Assembly: GCF_003265705.1 (NCBI RefSeq) | Contig: NW_020313159.1 | Location: 1,304,342-1,368,341, forward strand | DNA: 64,000 nucleotides | From: Callorhinus ursinus | Lineage: Eukaryota > Chordata > Mammalia > Carnivora > Otariidae | Direction: 5' to 3' | Shown: one piece after another, positions 50,001 to 52,919 of the stretch | Position numbering within the stretch: position 1 is the first letter of the stretch | Layout of the letters: each line of letters begins with the position of its first letter | Notes under the pieces: generated by a model | Told to the model about the DNA's origin: nothing | The model's database searches: none | What the model saw: the letters and a program-made list of their open reading frames with translations, nothing else | Translations under genes and position numbers: made by a program

Positions 50001-52374
50001 TTAGGATCTTTTTCAAGGTAAACGTCATGTTTACTACGGTATTTATGTACTTCTTAGTGAGTTAACTTGTATAAAACTGCTACTTTTTATTAGGTCACGG
50101 TCTTTTTTTAATGTGTCACCGGTGAAGTTTTTGAGTGTTATGCCCTTAACCCCACTTGTCCCATAATCCTTCTGGGTTTTCACTGCCTGTTGTGCAGAGT
50201 ATAGTGATTTTTGGCAATTTTTGGCAATGCGTATGTTGTATTATAGCAGAACTGATTATATGTGGGAAGGTCCACTTAATAGGCTTCAAACTGACTTAAA
50301 ATATTTGGTTGACCATGTAAAACTGCCATTATTCAACTATCCTGACCTAAAGAAAAAACAACTGATGCACAATCCTACGTCTTCTCATTTTCATGTTTAA
50401 CTAAGAGCTACATGGTGATTGAGATACTAAATTATTAAGTGTTAATAAGACTTGGTACTCATAAACTAAAACGAATGCCCATGAATATGAGGACTAACTC
50501 AGCATCCTTCCAAGATGTCCGTTGCTGAGCAACAGTGCAAGGCTCTCCAGCATGTGACCAGGGAAGTCGGAGGCAAGCACCTTAAAGGGCGCTCTGTCAA
50601 CGCAGCACCAGAGTGATCTCGCACGGACTGTGCTAACCAAATGCTGCTATTTTGGTTTTTTGATTTTAAATTAATATTAACTTAGCTTCATCATCATCAA
50701 TTTAGTTTGTGGTATTAGTTAATACTATGACACCAGTCTGCAATAACAATCTTGTAAACTTTAAACCACATGTGTATTGCACATCTAATATAATACAAAT
50801 CATCTACACTCCTACTAAAACAGTTTATGGAACATCCAAATAGTTTGCTCTTACAGACCCTTCTGTGATGTGCTGCCCGTGGGTTTGGGCTGGTTATTTT
50901 TAAGTTTACAGAGCACCATTTTACAACATAAAATCATATTACAAACTCATTTCCTCTTATAAAGAAAAATGACTTCATAAATGTTGCTAGCAACAAATTT
51001 CATATTAGGTTCCTCTCTACTTCTTAATCACTACTAACTTAATTTTCACTGCATGAGCAGAACAAGCGAGGTATGCACCTCCTGCCCCAAAGTCACAAGT
51101 GTTTTAGAGTTGGCACCTTCGGTGTTGGGGTTCCTCAGAGTTCTGTCCTGGGCTTCTCTTCTCTTATTACACTACCGATGATCCCGGGCATTCCCATGAC
51201 TGAAGCTTCCAAGTGCCACTGAGGACACCCAAATCTGTCTCTACCCAGGCCTCTTTCCCGGGCCTCAGATACAGCTATCCATCCACCTACTGGACATCAA
51301 TTGTGCACATTCCCCTGGCAGTCATCCAGAACATTCCAAATTGAGCCTATCTTCCCGCTCAAACCTGCCTTTTCCCCACCTCCATGATCTCACTGAAAGG
51401 CACCACAAGTCAGTCCCTGGAATCTGCCTTGGCCCTTTCGCTGGCCCGTACCCAGTCAACAGCACCACCGCCTCACCACCTAACAACTCACAAAGGCACC
51501 CACATCCTCCCACATCCATCTCCTAATACAACCACCATCATGCAGGGCATATACCCCTTCACCGCTCTTAGGTTCTCGTGTCGCCCTCTTCAATCCAATC
51601 TATGCATGTACAAGCCCCCACGCCTCTCAGGATAAAGTCTCAGCTCCTTAAAGTGGTAAAGAAGGACTGACGTAATCTAAATCTCAGCCCCTGCCTCTTC
51701 CTGACCTGGCATTTCTGTACCCTAGTCCTACCGAACGTCTTCAAGTTCAAATACAATGTACCTTCTCCGGTCTTTAAAATTATCCCCTCTACTTGGAGAG
51801 GTCCTTCCCCACATCCGTCTTTGACTGGCTGACTTGTTTACTCTCTATATCACAGCTTCCATACCCTTTCCACTGGGATAGGAAGCAGTCCATGGCTGGA
51901 TTTGGGCCCCGTCCCATATCCTTGCCCAAGCTTAGCTTTTTTACTCTGGTGTATTTACACACCTGGATCTATCACAACACTATAAATAACCTGAGGACCA
52001 AAAAAGTATGTCTTCCTCACTATGCTGTATACACAAAGCAAGAGATCAATAAATATTTAAGTAAATAGAAGCACACTGTGTTACATCACTTAGCATTTTT
52101 ACAACTCTCTTAAAAGGAAGCAGGAAATACAATTTGTGAATAGTTGCCCATCAGCAGGTGTATCTGAGTACAGGTGTGTTTTTTTTGTTTTGTTTTTTAA
52201 TACACCTTGGTCCCTAAGGATTCACTGAGATGATTATATTTCATTTGTGCATGTAATTAACAGTCAAATCGCAATAAAGCTAAACATAAAACTTACATCC
52301 AGTTGAACAAACTGCAAAAATTCCCCAATCAGCTCCTTAGACACCGCTTGTACAAATGTCTCTCGTTTTTCCAT
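1967..52374 (-). CDS. NCAPG2: NCAPG2 (condensin-2 complex subunit G2), 21 coding exons, 3' end outside window
   Basis: CAP-G2 is a HEAT-repeat subunit of condensin II. It acts with SMC2, SMC4, NCAPH2 and NCAPD3 in the nucleus and on mitotic chromosomes, where it drives early prophase compaction. The sequence shows 21 minus-strand exons joined by GT-AG introns of 88 bp to 12.25 kb. Their phases fit, and the product of about 910-912 residues reads without a stop. Recognisable stretches, compared with the human protein from memory, include [15 protein letters not shown] at the N-terminus, [51 protein letters not shown] and [20 protein letters not shown]. Human NCAPG2 is about 1143 residues, so the last ~230, including the reported PLK1-binding phosphosite region, lie left of position 1. 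Every exon is open, so this is a functional gene and not a retrocopy. Confidence 0.97.
2509..2649 (-). CDS. NCAPG2: NCAPG2 coding exon 20 (residues 833-879)
   Basis: Bounded by gttggacag|TTCTGC and CAG|gttaga, phase 0. It encodes [40 protein letters not shown] and VYQQIIQ. It follows exon 19 after the smallest intron in the gene (88 bp). Confidence 0.96.
2738..2854 (-). CDS. NCAPG2: NCAPG2 coding exon 19 (residues 794-832)
   Basis: Bounded by attttgcag|GCCGAT and CAG|gtgagt, phase 0. It encodes [20 protein letters not shown] and [19 protein letters not shown]. The [13 protein letters not shown] part is the least conserved stretch compared with remembered human sequence. Confidence 0.94.
3040..3122 (-). 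mobile_element. L1 3' end remnant, minus strand
   Basis: TTCTAGTTAGTTAACGTATAG and ATATTGGTTTCATGAG match the antisense of carnivore L1 3' ends. Confidence 0.65.
4168..4341 (-). CDS. NCAPG2: NCAPG2 coding exon 18 (residues 736-793)
   Basis: Bounded by gttctttcag|AGTAAC and AAG|gtaact, phase 0. It encodes [40 protein letters not shown] and [18 protein letters not shown]. The nearest SINE begins about 45 bp upstream of the acceptor. Confidence 0.96.
4387..4560 (+). mobile_element. CanSINE (first of tandem pair in NCAPG2 intron 17)
   Basis: Head GGGCGCCTGGGTGGCTCAG, pyrimidine body and AATAAATAAAATCTTTT tail. Antisense to the gene. It begins about 45 bp from the acceptor of coding exon 18. Confidence 0.95.
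4571..4770 (+). mobile_element. CanSINE (second of tandem pair)
   Basis: Complete element with a (CT)n body and poly-A tail, placed ten bases after the first. The pair is bracketed by similar sequence (AAAACACACGTTCTT and AAAGCGCATGTTCTC). Confidence 0.95.
4858..5011 (-). CDS. NCAPG2: NCAPG2 coding exon 17 (residues 684-735)
   Basis: Bounded by attttcag|CTGTGG and AAG|gtgtat. It completes a serine codon and encodes [40 protein letters not shown] and [11 protein letters not shown]. The intron after it is 516 bp and about three quarters of it is two tandem SINEs. Confidence 0.96.
5514..5765 (+). repeat. Ancient interspersed repeat, copy 1 of 3
   Basis: TTTTCTAGTAGCTACCTTAAAAAAGTAAAGAAAAACAGGT, then AATATATCTTATCCAACCCA. 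It shares its order of words with the segments at 37500 and 41480. I recognise the pattern as a common old mammalian repeat but cannot name the family with confidence. Confidence 0.65.
5988..6153 (+). repeat. G-rich polypurine tract beside the donor of NCAPG2 coding exon 16
   Basis: About 165 bases of G and A with rare C, built from GGGAGGGAGGG, GAGAGGGGGCGGGG and similar units. Many runs of three or more G meet the simple G-quadruplex pattern. The + strand is the template strand for NCAPG2, so the RNA is C/U-rich here. It starts four bases after the donor GT. Confidence 0.95.
6158..6228 (-). CDS. NCAPG2: NCAPG2 coding exon 16 (residues 661-683 plus two bases)
   Basis: A 71-bp exon (ttttag|GATGATCG ... 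TTCAG|gtaacc, phase 2 out). It encodes [20 protein letters not shown] and PAF. Only four bases past the donor GT begins a 165-bp tract of nearly pure purines on the + strand (5988-6153). Confidence 0.95.
8252..8425 (-). CDS. NCAPG2: NCAPG2 coding exon 15 (residues 603-660)
   Basis: Bounded by gtatcttag|GTTCTG and AAG|gtaaga, phase 0. It encodes [40 protein letters not shown] and [19 protein letters not shown] CanSINE starts 87 bp upstream of the acceptor (8512). Confidence 0.96.
8512..8709 (+). mobile_element. CanSINE
   Basis: Flanked by a perfect target duplication AAAAGTACATTCCAGA (8496-8511 and 8710-8725). It lies 87 bp upstream of the coding exon 15 acceptor. Confidence 0.96.
8812..8980 (+). 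mobile_element. CanSINE
   Basis: Flanked by the duplication AAATCTCTAGTAGAGG. Same orientation as the SINE 100 bp to its left. Confidence 0.95.
9719..9815 (+). mobile_element. Old short CanSINE-like element
   Basis: Head GGGGCACCTGGCTGGCTCAG followed by a GAGCATGTGACTCTTGATCTC tRNA-like part. It lacks the pyrimidine body and A-tail of younger copies. Confidence 0.8.
10940..11179 (-). mobile_element. CanSINE, minus strand
   Basis: Reads as GAGCTACCCAGGCGCCCC at its head end with a T-rich tail on the left. The purine body contains GTGTATGTGCGCGCACATAC, a perfect 16-bp palindrome at 10998-11013. Confidence 0.9.
11209..11391 (+). mobile_element. CanSINE
   Basis: Complete head and body. The tail is modified to AATCAATCAATCTAAATAAA. 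It lies 30 bp from the opposing SINE at 10940-11179. Confidence 0.94.
11866..11969 (-). CDS. NCAPG2: NCAPG2 coding exon 14 (residues 568-602), 3' boundary uncertain
   Basis: The acceptor is acatttcag|CAAAGC. It encodes [20 protein letters not shown] then a short charged linker [15 protein letters not shown]. Two in-frame GT donors lie six bases apart: AAC|gtgagt (exon end 11872, strong) and AGT|gtggtc (exon end 11866, weak). The longer form restores the two residues that human has before VLDKTL, as remembered. The linker is several acidic residues shorter than the human one. Confidence 0.88.
12206..12428 (-). CDS. NCAPG2: NCAPG2 coding exon 13 (residues 494-567 plus one base)
   Basis: At 223 bp this is the longest coding exon here (tttacacag|TTTTGG ... 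ATAG|gtgtgg, phase 0 in, phase 1 out). It encodes [60 protein letters not shown] and [14 protein letters not shown]. The intron after it is only 236 bp. Confidence 0.97.
13140..13235 (+). mobile_element. MIR fragment
   Basis: CAGTTTCCTCCTCTCTATAATGGGGATAATACC matches the MIR core-to-tail consensus (TTTCCTCATCTGTAAAATGGGGATAATA). Confidence 0.75.
13250..13610 (+). mobile_element. L2 LINE fragment (reverse-transcriptase coding part)
   Basis: TGAAATTGTTCTTGCCAAGGTC and CTGATACTACTGATTACTTCC correspond to the conserved L2 open frame ahead of the reverse-transcriptase active site. Diverged and noncoding. Confidence 0.65.
15485..15790 (+). mobile_element. Old L1 ORF2 fragment
   Basis: A decayed frame reads [18 protein letters not shown] followed by [11 protein letters not shown], the typical mammalian L1 ORF2 segment between the reverse transcriptase and C-terminal domains. 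It contains stops. Confidence 0.75.
15830..16190 (-). mobile_element. Probable old L1 fragment, minus strand
   Basis: Phrases such as CACACAGCATTCCTTCATTGC and ATGGACATGTCAGGTTGCTCCC resemble antisense old mammalian L1. Heavily diverged. Confidence 0.5.
16731..16883 (-). CDS. NCAPG2: NCAPG2 coding exon 12 (residues 443-493)
   Basis: Bounded by tttggtag|TGTCTG and AAG|gtagga, phase 0. It encodes [20 protein letters not shown], then [20 protein letters not shown] and [27 protein letters not shown] is another HEAT helix with the conserved D and VR. Confidence 0.97.
17463..17645 (-). mobile_element. Old L1 3' remnant, minus strand
   Basis: CAGGTGTACAACATAGTGGTTT, CAATTCTATACATTA and CCATCTGTCACCATACAA are hallmark antisense phrases of old mammalian L1 3' UTRs. 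Confidence 0.75.
18131..18310 (-). CDS. NCAPG2: NCAPG2 coding exon 11 (residues 383-442)
   Basis: This 180-bp exon, phase 0 at both ends (ctcatag|AGCCTT ... AAG|gtagga), encodes [20 protein letters not shown], then [20 protein letters not shown] and [31 protein letters not shown] and [12 protein letters not shown] are two successive HEAT B-helix signatures (D-x-x-x-x-V-R). Apparently identical to human. Confidence 0.97.
18740..18945 (+). mobile_element. CanSINE
   Basis: GGGGGCACCTGGGTGGCTCAG head, CT-rich body, long A-rich tail. It is the rightmost of the small repeats before the large intron's L1. Confidence 0.93.
19357..19529 (-). mobile_element. CanSINE, minus strand
   Basis: T-rich tail, (GA)n body and GAGCCAGCCAGGTGCCCC head, flanked by the duplication AAATGAGGGATTT (19344-19356 and 19530-19542). 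Confidence 0.95.
20055..20273 (-). mobile_element. CanSINE, minus strand
   Basis: Flanked by TATGTGTAATTT (20043-20054 and 20274-20285). High similarity to consensus and CpG retention suggest a young copy. Confidence 0.95.
20764..20895 (-). mobile_element. Old L1 3' remnant, minus strand
   Basis: TTCAGGTGTACAACAGAGTGATT and AATTCTACATATTACTCAGTGCTC match the same antisense L1 3' UTR family as the copy at 17463. Confidence 0.75.
21350..21526 (+). mobile_element. CanSINE, first of a triple head-to-tail cluster
   Basis: Begins after AAAAAGAGCAAACGTTG. Its body (CTGACTTTGCTTGGGTC) belongs to a different subfamily from the next two. Confidence 0.94.
21535..21750 (+). mobile_element. CanSINE, second of the triple cluster
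   Basis: Preceded by AAAAAAGAGCAAGGG. Its tail is expanded into an (AAAAT)n stretch. Body of the CCCACTCCCCCTGCTTGTG type. Confidence 0.95.
21759..21949 (+). mobile_element. CanSINE, third of the triple cluster
   Basis: Preceded by AAAAAAGAGCAAGG and followed by AAAAAAGCAAAAGTTTTT. The repeated AAGAGCAA shows that all three used the same target. Confidence 0.95.
22105..22192 (+). repeat. TATG/TGTG microsatellite
   Basis: Imperfect repeats of TATG, TGTG and GCATATG units, alternating purine and pyrimidine over most of their length. Confidence 0.85.
22279..22405 (+). mobile_element. CanSINE, internally shortened
   Basis: Has head and middle but goes straight from CTCAGCAGGGAGTCTGCTTTT to an (AAAC)n tail. 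The pyrimidine body is absent. Confidence 0.88.
22690..22890 (+). mobile_element. MIR fragment
   Basis: GACACAGAGAAGTTAGTGACTTGCCCAAAGTTACACAACTA matches the MIR core (GAGGTTAAGTAACTTGCCCAAGGTCACACAGCTA). Confidence 0.75.
22929..23118 (+). mobile_element. CanSINE adjoining the LINE-1
   Basis: Flanked by imperfect duplication ACACTTAAAAACTATA and ACATTTAAAACTATA. The right copy served as the insertion target of the LINE-1. Confidence 0.93.
23225..25059 (+). promoter_or_regulatory. L1 5' UTR with internal promoter
   Basis: The first ~900 bases are CpG-rich. They begin with GGGGGGCGGAGCAAGATGGC, in which CAAGATGGC (23236-23244) matches a YY1 site, the element that sets start-site accuracy in human L1. 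The second part (24290-25050) is strongly T-rich. It would act as a + strand promoter inside, and antisense to, NCAPG2 if not methylated. Confidence 0.8.
25060..25954 (+). pseudogene. L1 ORF1 remnant (RNA-binding chaperone protein)
   Basis: Starts ATG ACAAGACGAAAAAAATC ([14 protein letters not shown]). The N-terminal part is a long coiled coil (heptad-like, about 25160-25420) cut by a TGA at 25432-25434. The frame then shifts once before 25520, after which the RRM and C-terminal domain are readable ([32 protein letters not shown]). In intact elements ORF1 forms a trimer that coats L1 RNA. Here it is broken. Confidence 0.9.
26035..29840 (+). pseudogene. L1 ORF2 remnant (endonuclease and reverse transcriptase)
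   Basis: The endonuclease domain (about 26060-26560) keeps recognisable motifs ([22 protein letters not shown]) but has in-frame stops at 26115-26117 and 26268-26270 and a frameshift near 26510. The reverse transcriptase region shows frameshifts near 27610 and 27975. The catalytic FADD motif survives at 28125-28136. The C-terminal domain reads openly from 28137 to the stop at 29838-29840 (567 codons), which indicates a fairly recent insertion with few lesions. Confidence 0.92.
29841..30315 (+). mobile_element. L1 3' UTR and A-rich tail
   Basis: Contains a G-rich section (GGTGGGGGTGTGGGAGGGATGGGG near 29881) and two partly similar 3' modules. The second ends ATGATGTAATGTATGGTG followed by AATAAAAAATTATTAAAAAAATAAATAAATAAAA. 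The same terminal module recurs as a truncated insertion at 56037-56180. Confidence 0.85.
30563..30688 (-). CDS. NCAPG2: NCAPG2 coding exon 10 (residues 341-382)
   Basis: Bounded by tattccag|GCTCGA and TAC|gtacgt, phase 0. It encodes [20 protein letters not shown], then [20 protein letters not shown] and LY. The RSNAALLF pattern is a typical HEAT B-helix. The following intron (12.25 kb) is the largest here and has been enlarged by the antisense LINE-1 at 23.2-30.3 kb. Confidence 0.97.
30897..31150 (+). mobile_element. Old CanSINE interrupted by an assembly gap
   Basis: Head GGGGGCACCTGAGTAGCTCAG before the gap and middle plus tail (GTTGGGCTCCACGCATAGAC, poly-A) after it. With the 27-base overlap collapsed, the element would be about 127 bp, the normal size for this older short form. 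Confidence 0.88.
30977..31076. other. Assembly gap (100 N) inside a CanSINE
   Basis: Exactly 100 Ns, the usual placeholder for a gap of unknown size. The 27 bases before it (30950-30976) are repeated exactly after it (31077-31103), so the two contig ends probably overlap and little or nothing is missing. Confidence 0.95.
31171..31356 (+). mobile_element. CanSINE
   Basis: GGGGGCACCTGGGTGGCACAG head, diverged body (TTGAGATTCTCTCCCTCTGC) and a short A-tail. An intermediate-age copy. Confidence 0.92.
31800..31895 (-). CDS. NCAPG2: NCAPG2 coding exon 9 (residues 309-340)
   Basis: Bounded by ctcttag|GTGCTG and AAG|gtacag, phase 0. It encodes [20 protein letters not shown] then [12 protein letters not shown], the start of the best-conserved HEAT-repeat segment. 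Confidence 0.96.
32831..33029 (-). mobile_element. CanSINE, minus, first of triple cluster
   Basis: T-tail AAGATTTTATTTATTTTAG, purine body and GAGCCACCCAGGCACCC head. Follows TTACAGAAAGAC. Confidence 0.94.
33030..33182 (-). mobile_element. Old CanSINE, minus, second of triple cluster
   Basis: Diverged short form (CATGCCCAGCATGGTGCCCA, GAGTCACCCAGGTGTTCC). Bounded by AAGAAAGATTTTA and CTTTACAGAAAGATTTTTT. Confidence 0.85.
33198..33398 (-). mobile_element. CanSINE, minus, third of triple cluster
   Basis: Young-looking copy with GATGCGGGACTCGATCCCAG and GAGCCACCCAGGCACCC. Followed by TACAGGAAGATTTTTAAAC, a copy of the same target. Confidence 0.94.
33547..33746 (+). mobile_element. CanSINE
   Basis: Flanked by the perfect duplication AAGATTTTCATCAA (33533-33546 and 33747-33760). 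It has an internal deletion near the head (GGCTCAATTAACCGTC). Confidence 0.95.
34668..34777 (-). mobile_element. Old short CanSINE, minus strand
   Basis: Short form with GAGCCAGCCAGGCGCC head. Flanked by CTGAGACTACCTTTTAAAA and CTGAGATTAGCTTTTAAAA. Confidence 0.87.
35201..35287 (-). CDS. NCAPG2: NCAPG2 coding exon 8 (residues 280-308)
   Basis: Bounded by cattccag|ACAATCG and GAG|gtgagc, phase 0 at both ends. It encodes [20 protein letters not shown] and SPVHPRVRE. The exon is GC-richer than its flanks and carries several CpGs. Confidence 0.95.
35435..35622 (-). mobile_element. CanSINE, minus strand
   Basis: Flanked by AGAGCTTTACTATTT and AGAGCTTTCCTATTT. It lies in the intron between coding exons 7 and 8, sense to the gene. 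Confidence 0.95.
36785..36900 (-). mobile_element. Old short CanSINE, minus strand
   Basis: Short form: T-rich tail, CCCAACGTGGGGTTCAAACCC, and GAGCCAGCCAGGCACCCC head. Confidence 0.85.
37500..37820 (+). repeat. Ancient interspersed repeat, copy 2 of 3
   Basis: The best preserved copy: TTTTCTGGTAGCAACATTAAG, AACAGGTAAAATTGATTTTAG, TAATATATTTTGTTCAGCCC, CACATCTCAACTCACAC, GGACAGCACAGG. Confidence 0.7.
38077..38146 (-). CDS. NCAPG2: NCAPG2 coding exon 7 (residues 256-279)
   Basis: This short 70-bp exon (tcccccatag|ATCTTTG ... GAG|gtattt) encodes [20 protein letters not shown] and ILE after completing the split lysine. It leaves in phase 0. Confidence 0.95.
38190..38318 (-). mobile_element. 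Old short CanSINE, minus strand
   Basis: T-rich tail followed by CCCAACATGGGACTCAAACTC and a decayed head (TGCCAGCCAAGGGCCCC). It begins 44 bp upstream of coding exon 7, in the sense direction. Confidence 0.83.
38576..38778 (-). mobile_element. CanSINE, minus strand
   Basis: Flanked by the perfect duplication TGAGAACCAAATTCTT (38560-38575 and 38779-38794). Young copy. Confidence 0.96.
39667..39761 (-). CDS. NCAPG2: NCAPG2 coding exon 6 (residues 225-255 plus two bases)
   Basis: The exon runs from tttatag|GGAAGAAG to AAAA|gtgagt and leaves phase 2 within a lysine codon. It encodes [20 protein letters not shown] followed by [11 protein letters not shown]. Confidence 0.95.
40882..41090 (+). 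mobile_element. MIR element
   Basis: CCTGGTACTGTGCTAAAGGTTCTAC, CCTATTTTACAGAAGGAAAC and AAGGTCACCACCTAGTAAG run in the order of the MIR consensus. Confidence 0.8.
41480..41775 (+). repeat. Ancient interspersed repeat, copy 3 of 3
   Basis: CTTTCTAATCGCCACATTAATAAAAGTAAAAAAGA, TAATATATTTATATAAGAC, and a terminal CTCAGTAGCTACATG ... GGACAGTGCAGCAG. Same orientation as the other two copies. Confidence 0.65.
41955..42105 (-). mobile_element. Carnivore L1 3' end, minus strand
   Basis: Poly-T followed by antisense L1 3' UTR (CACCCAGGGCTCATCACAAG, GCCCATCACCCATGTAGCCC), related to the terminal module of the full-length copy. Confidence 0.8.
42368..42502 (-). CDS. NCAPG2: NCAPG2 coding exon 5 (residues 180-224)
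   Basis: This 135-bp exon is phase 0 at both ends (ttcctag|GGTGCA ... GAG|gtaact). It encodes [20 protein letters not shown] and then [20 protein letters not shown], ending IKKEE. Identity with the remembered human sequence is near complete. Confidence 0.96.
43955..44107 (+). mobile_element. CanSINE with internal deletion
   Basis: Flanked by ACTGCAATGTGGA (43942-43954 and 44108-44120). About 35 bases after the head are missing (GGCTCAGGTCATGACC). Confidence 0.95.
44278..44432 (-). CDS. NCAPG2: NCAPG2 coding exon 4 (residues 128-179)
   Basis: The acceptor is ctgttttag|GTATTTTA and the donor ACA|gtatgt. It completes the split glycine codon and encodes [20 protein letters not shown], then [20 protein letters not shown] and [12 protein letters not shown]. 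It enters in phase 1 and leaves in phase 0. Confidence 0.95.
44585..44774 (+). mobile_element. CanSINE
   Basis: Flanked by the perfect 17-base duplication AAAGAATACAAACGATG (44568-44584 and 44775-44791). Retained CpGs indicate a recent insertion. Confidence 0.97.
46113..46227 (-). CDS. NCAPG2: NCAPG2 coding exon 3 (residues 90-127 plus one base)
   Basis: It starts after tttgtag and ends at AATG|gtaagt, leaving phase 1 inside a glycine codon. The peptide [20 protein letters not shown] continues into [18 protein letters not shown], a hydrophobic helical hairpin typical of HEAT-type repeats. A CanSINE (46307-46498) begins only 79 bp upstream of the acceptor, so the branch point must lie in that short stretch. 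Confidence 0.95.
46307..46498 (+). mobile_element. CanSINE close to coding exon 3
   Basis: Flanked by a perfect 20-base duplication (46287-46306 and 46499-46518), so it is recent. Antisense to NCAPG2 and 79 bp from the acceptor of coding exon 3. Confidence 0.97.
46784..46972 (-). CDS. NCAPG2: NCAPG2 coding exon 2 (residues 27-89)
   Basis: The acceptor is ttttgcag|AAAGATGC and the donor ACG|gtagta; both junctions are phase 0. It encodes the conserved run [20 protein letters not shown], then a charged helix and an acidic linker ending in METERDPNT. The donor lies in a GTA-GTA-GTA run. The first GT was chosen because it keeps the human reading length. The intron before it (5.3 kb) holds four SINEs and old L1, L2 debris. 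Confidence 0.95.
47152..47335 (+). mobile_element. CanSINE
   Basis: Flanked by AGTAGTAGATTCC and AAATAGCAGATTCC. Diverged body (GACTCAGGTTGTGATCGC). Confidence 0.92.
47423..47623 (+). mobile_element. CanSINE
   Basis: Flanked by the perfect duplication AAAATTTCACCCACTTAG (47405-47422 and 47624-47641). Tail expanded as (AAAAT)n. Confidence 0.97.
47990..49120 (+). mobile_element. Old L1 3' UTR (L1ME-like), split by a CanSINE
   Basis: Segments such as ATGTACTGCAGATGACAGTATC, TTGTGATTATATAAGAGAAT and ACACTGAAATATTTAGGGATG resemble L1ME-type 3' UTRs. The SINE at 48582-48795 inserted into it. Confidence 0.6.
48582..48795 (+). mobile_element. CanSINE with purine microsatellite tail
   Basis: Flanked by AAAGAAGCTAAC (48570-48581 and 48796-48807). 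The tail has grown into GGAA and GAAA repeats (48750-48802). Confidence 0.95.
49240..49510 (+). mobile_element. L2 3' end fragment
   Basis: GCTCTCTTTGGGCAGAAACTTGG and CAGAGCCTGGCATCCAGAGAGCACTCA match the classic L2 3' end (length of gene, amounts used, frequency phrases) in diverged form. Confidence 0.6.
49560..51110. other. Unannotated part of NCAPG2 intron 1 (coding numbering)
   Basis: No SINE, exon or clear LINE. Modest AT-rich sequence at 50.0-51.05 kb. A short near-duplicate (GGCAATTTTTGGCAAT, 50212-50227) is present. Nothing else stands out. Confidence 0.5.
51121..51830 (+). mobile_element. L2 LINE fragment (reverse transcriptase to 3' end)
   Basis: GTTGGGGTTCCTCAGAGTTCTGTCCTGG decodes to the L2/CR1 reverse-transcriptase motif GVPQxSVLG. 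It is followed by the L2 C-terminal part (CCTACTGGACATC) and 3' section (CAGGATAAAGTCTCAGCTCCTTA). Confidence 0.75.
52297..52374 (-). CDS. NCAPG2: NCAPG2 coding exon 1 (coding part, residues 1-26)
   Basis: The exon encodes [20 protein letters not shown] followed by QFVQLD and ends at a strong donor (GAT|gtaagt, phase 0). I chose the ATG at 52374 because it matches the human N-terminus. An in-frame ATG at 52401 would add nine residues (MPYEKVSSV) and is directly preceded by an in-frame TAA. The exon probably extends upstream to about 52406 or 52413, where two acceptor AGs lie after a pyrimidine-rich stretch. Confidence 0.93.
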
Positions 52375-52681
52375 GACAGATGAAACTTTTTCATATGGCA
52401 TTTATTCTGTAACCTTAGCAGAAAACACAATCATACTGAAACTTGAATTTGCAAATATCTTTTCCTACAAGATATAACATCCACAATTGCAAAAACAACA
52501 AAAAAAGAGCTGTAGACAGTTTTTAACAACATTCTGACATAGAACAACTTATGATATCTAAAAAATAATTCTCTTTCTCTCCCAAAGGAGAGTATCAACA
52601 TAACATTACGTTATTATCAACTGTTAGTGAAGTTACTACCAACGAAGAAGAGAGAAATCCAAACGGCTGCGGGAAGCTCAC

Positions 52682-52719
52682 CTTCTCTTTCAGTACCTTA
52701 GCAAGATGCTCAGGCAGGT
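52682..52719 (-). other. NCAPG2: Candidate noncoding 5' exon of NCAPG2
   Basis: On the minus strand a pyrimidine-rich stretch ends in gctgactcag. It is followed by 38 bases and a strong donor (GAGAAG|gtgagc). It lies about 270 bp upstream of the first coding exon and on the promoter side. It could be a short 5' UTR exon, or the 3' end of a longer first exon starting in the CpG island. No transcript data are available. Confidence 0.35.
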
Positions 52720-52799
52720 CTGAGTCAGCTCAACAAAAGAAGGCTGAGTCCATCAAAACATGGGGGGAAAAAAGTCTTGGAGTCAATAAAAGAAAGTAC

Positions 52800-52850
52800 T
52801 AAAAGAAAAAAGAAAACAAAAAAAAAAGAGAGAAAGAGAGAGAGAAGGCT
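52800..52850 (+). repeat. Purine-rich simple repeat at the edge of the CpG island
   Basis: AAAAGAAAAAAGAAAACAAAAAAAAAAG followed by (GA)n. In the minus-strand direction this is a T/C-rich tract about 80 bp upstream of the candidate 5' exon. Confidence 0.85.
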
Positions 52851-52919
52851 GACCCCACCTGCGAACCCCTGCAGACCGCCTTTCTAAAGGGCCATTCCGC
52901 TATCAAAAAAATCCCAGGG

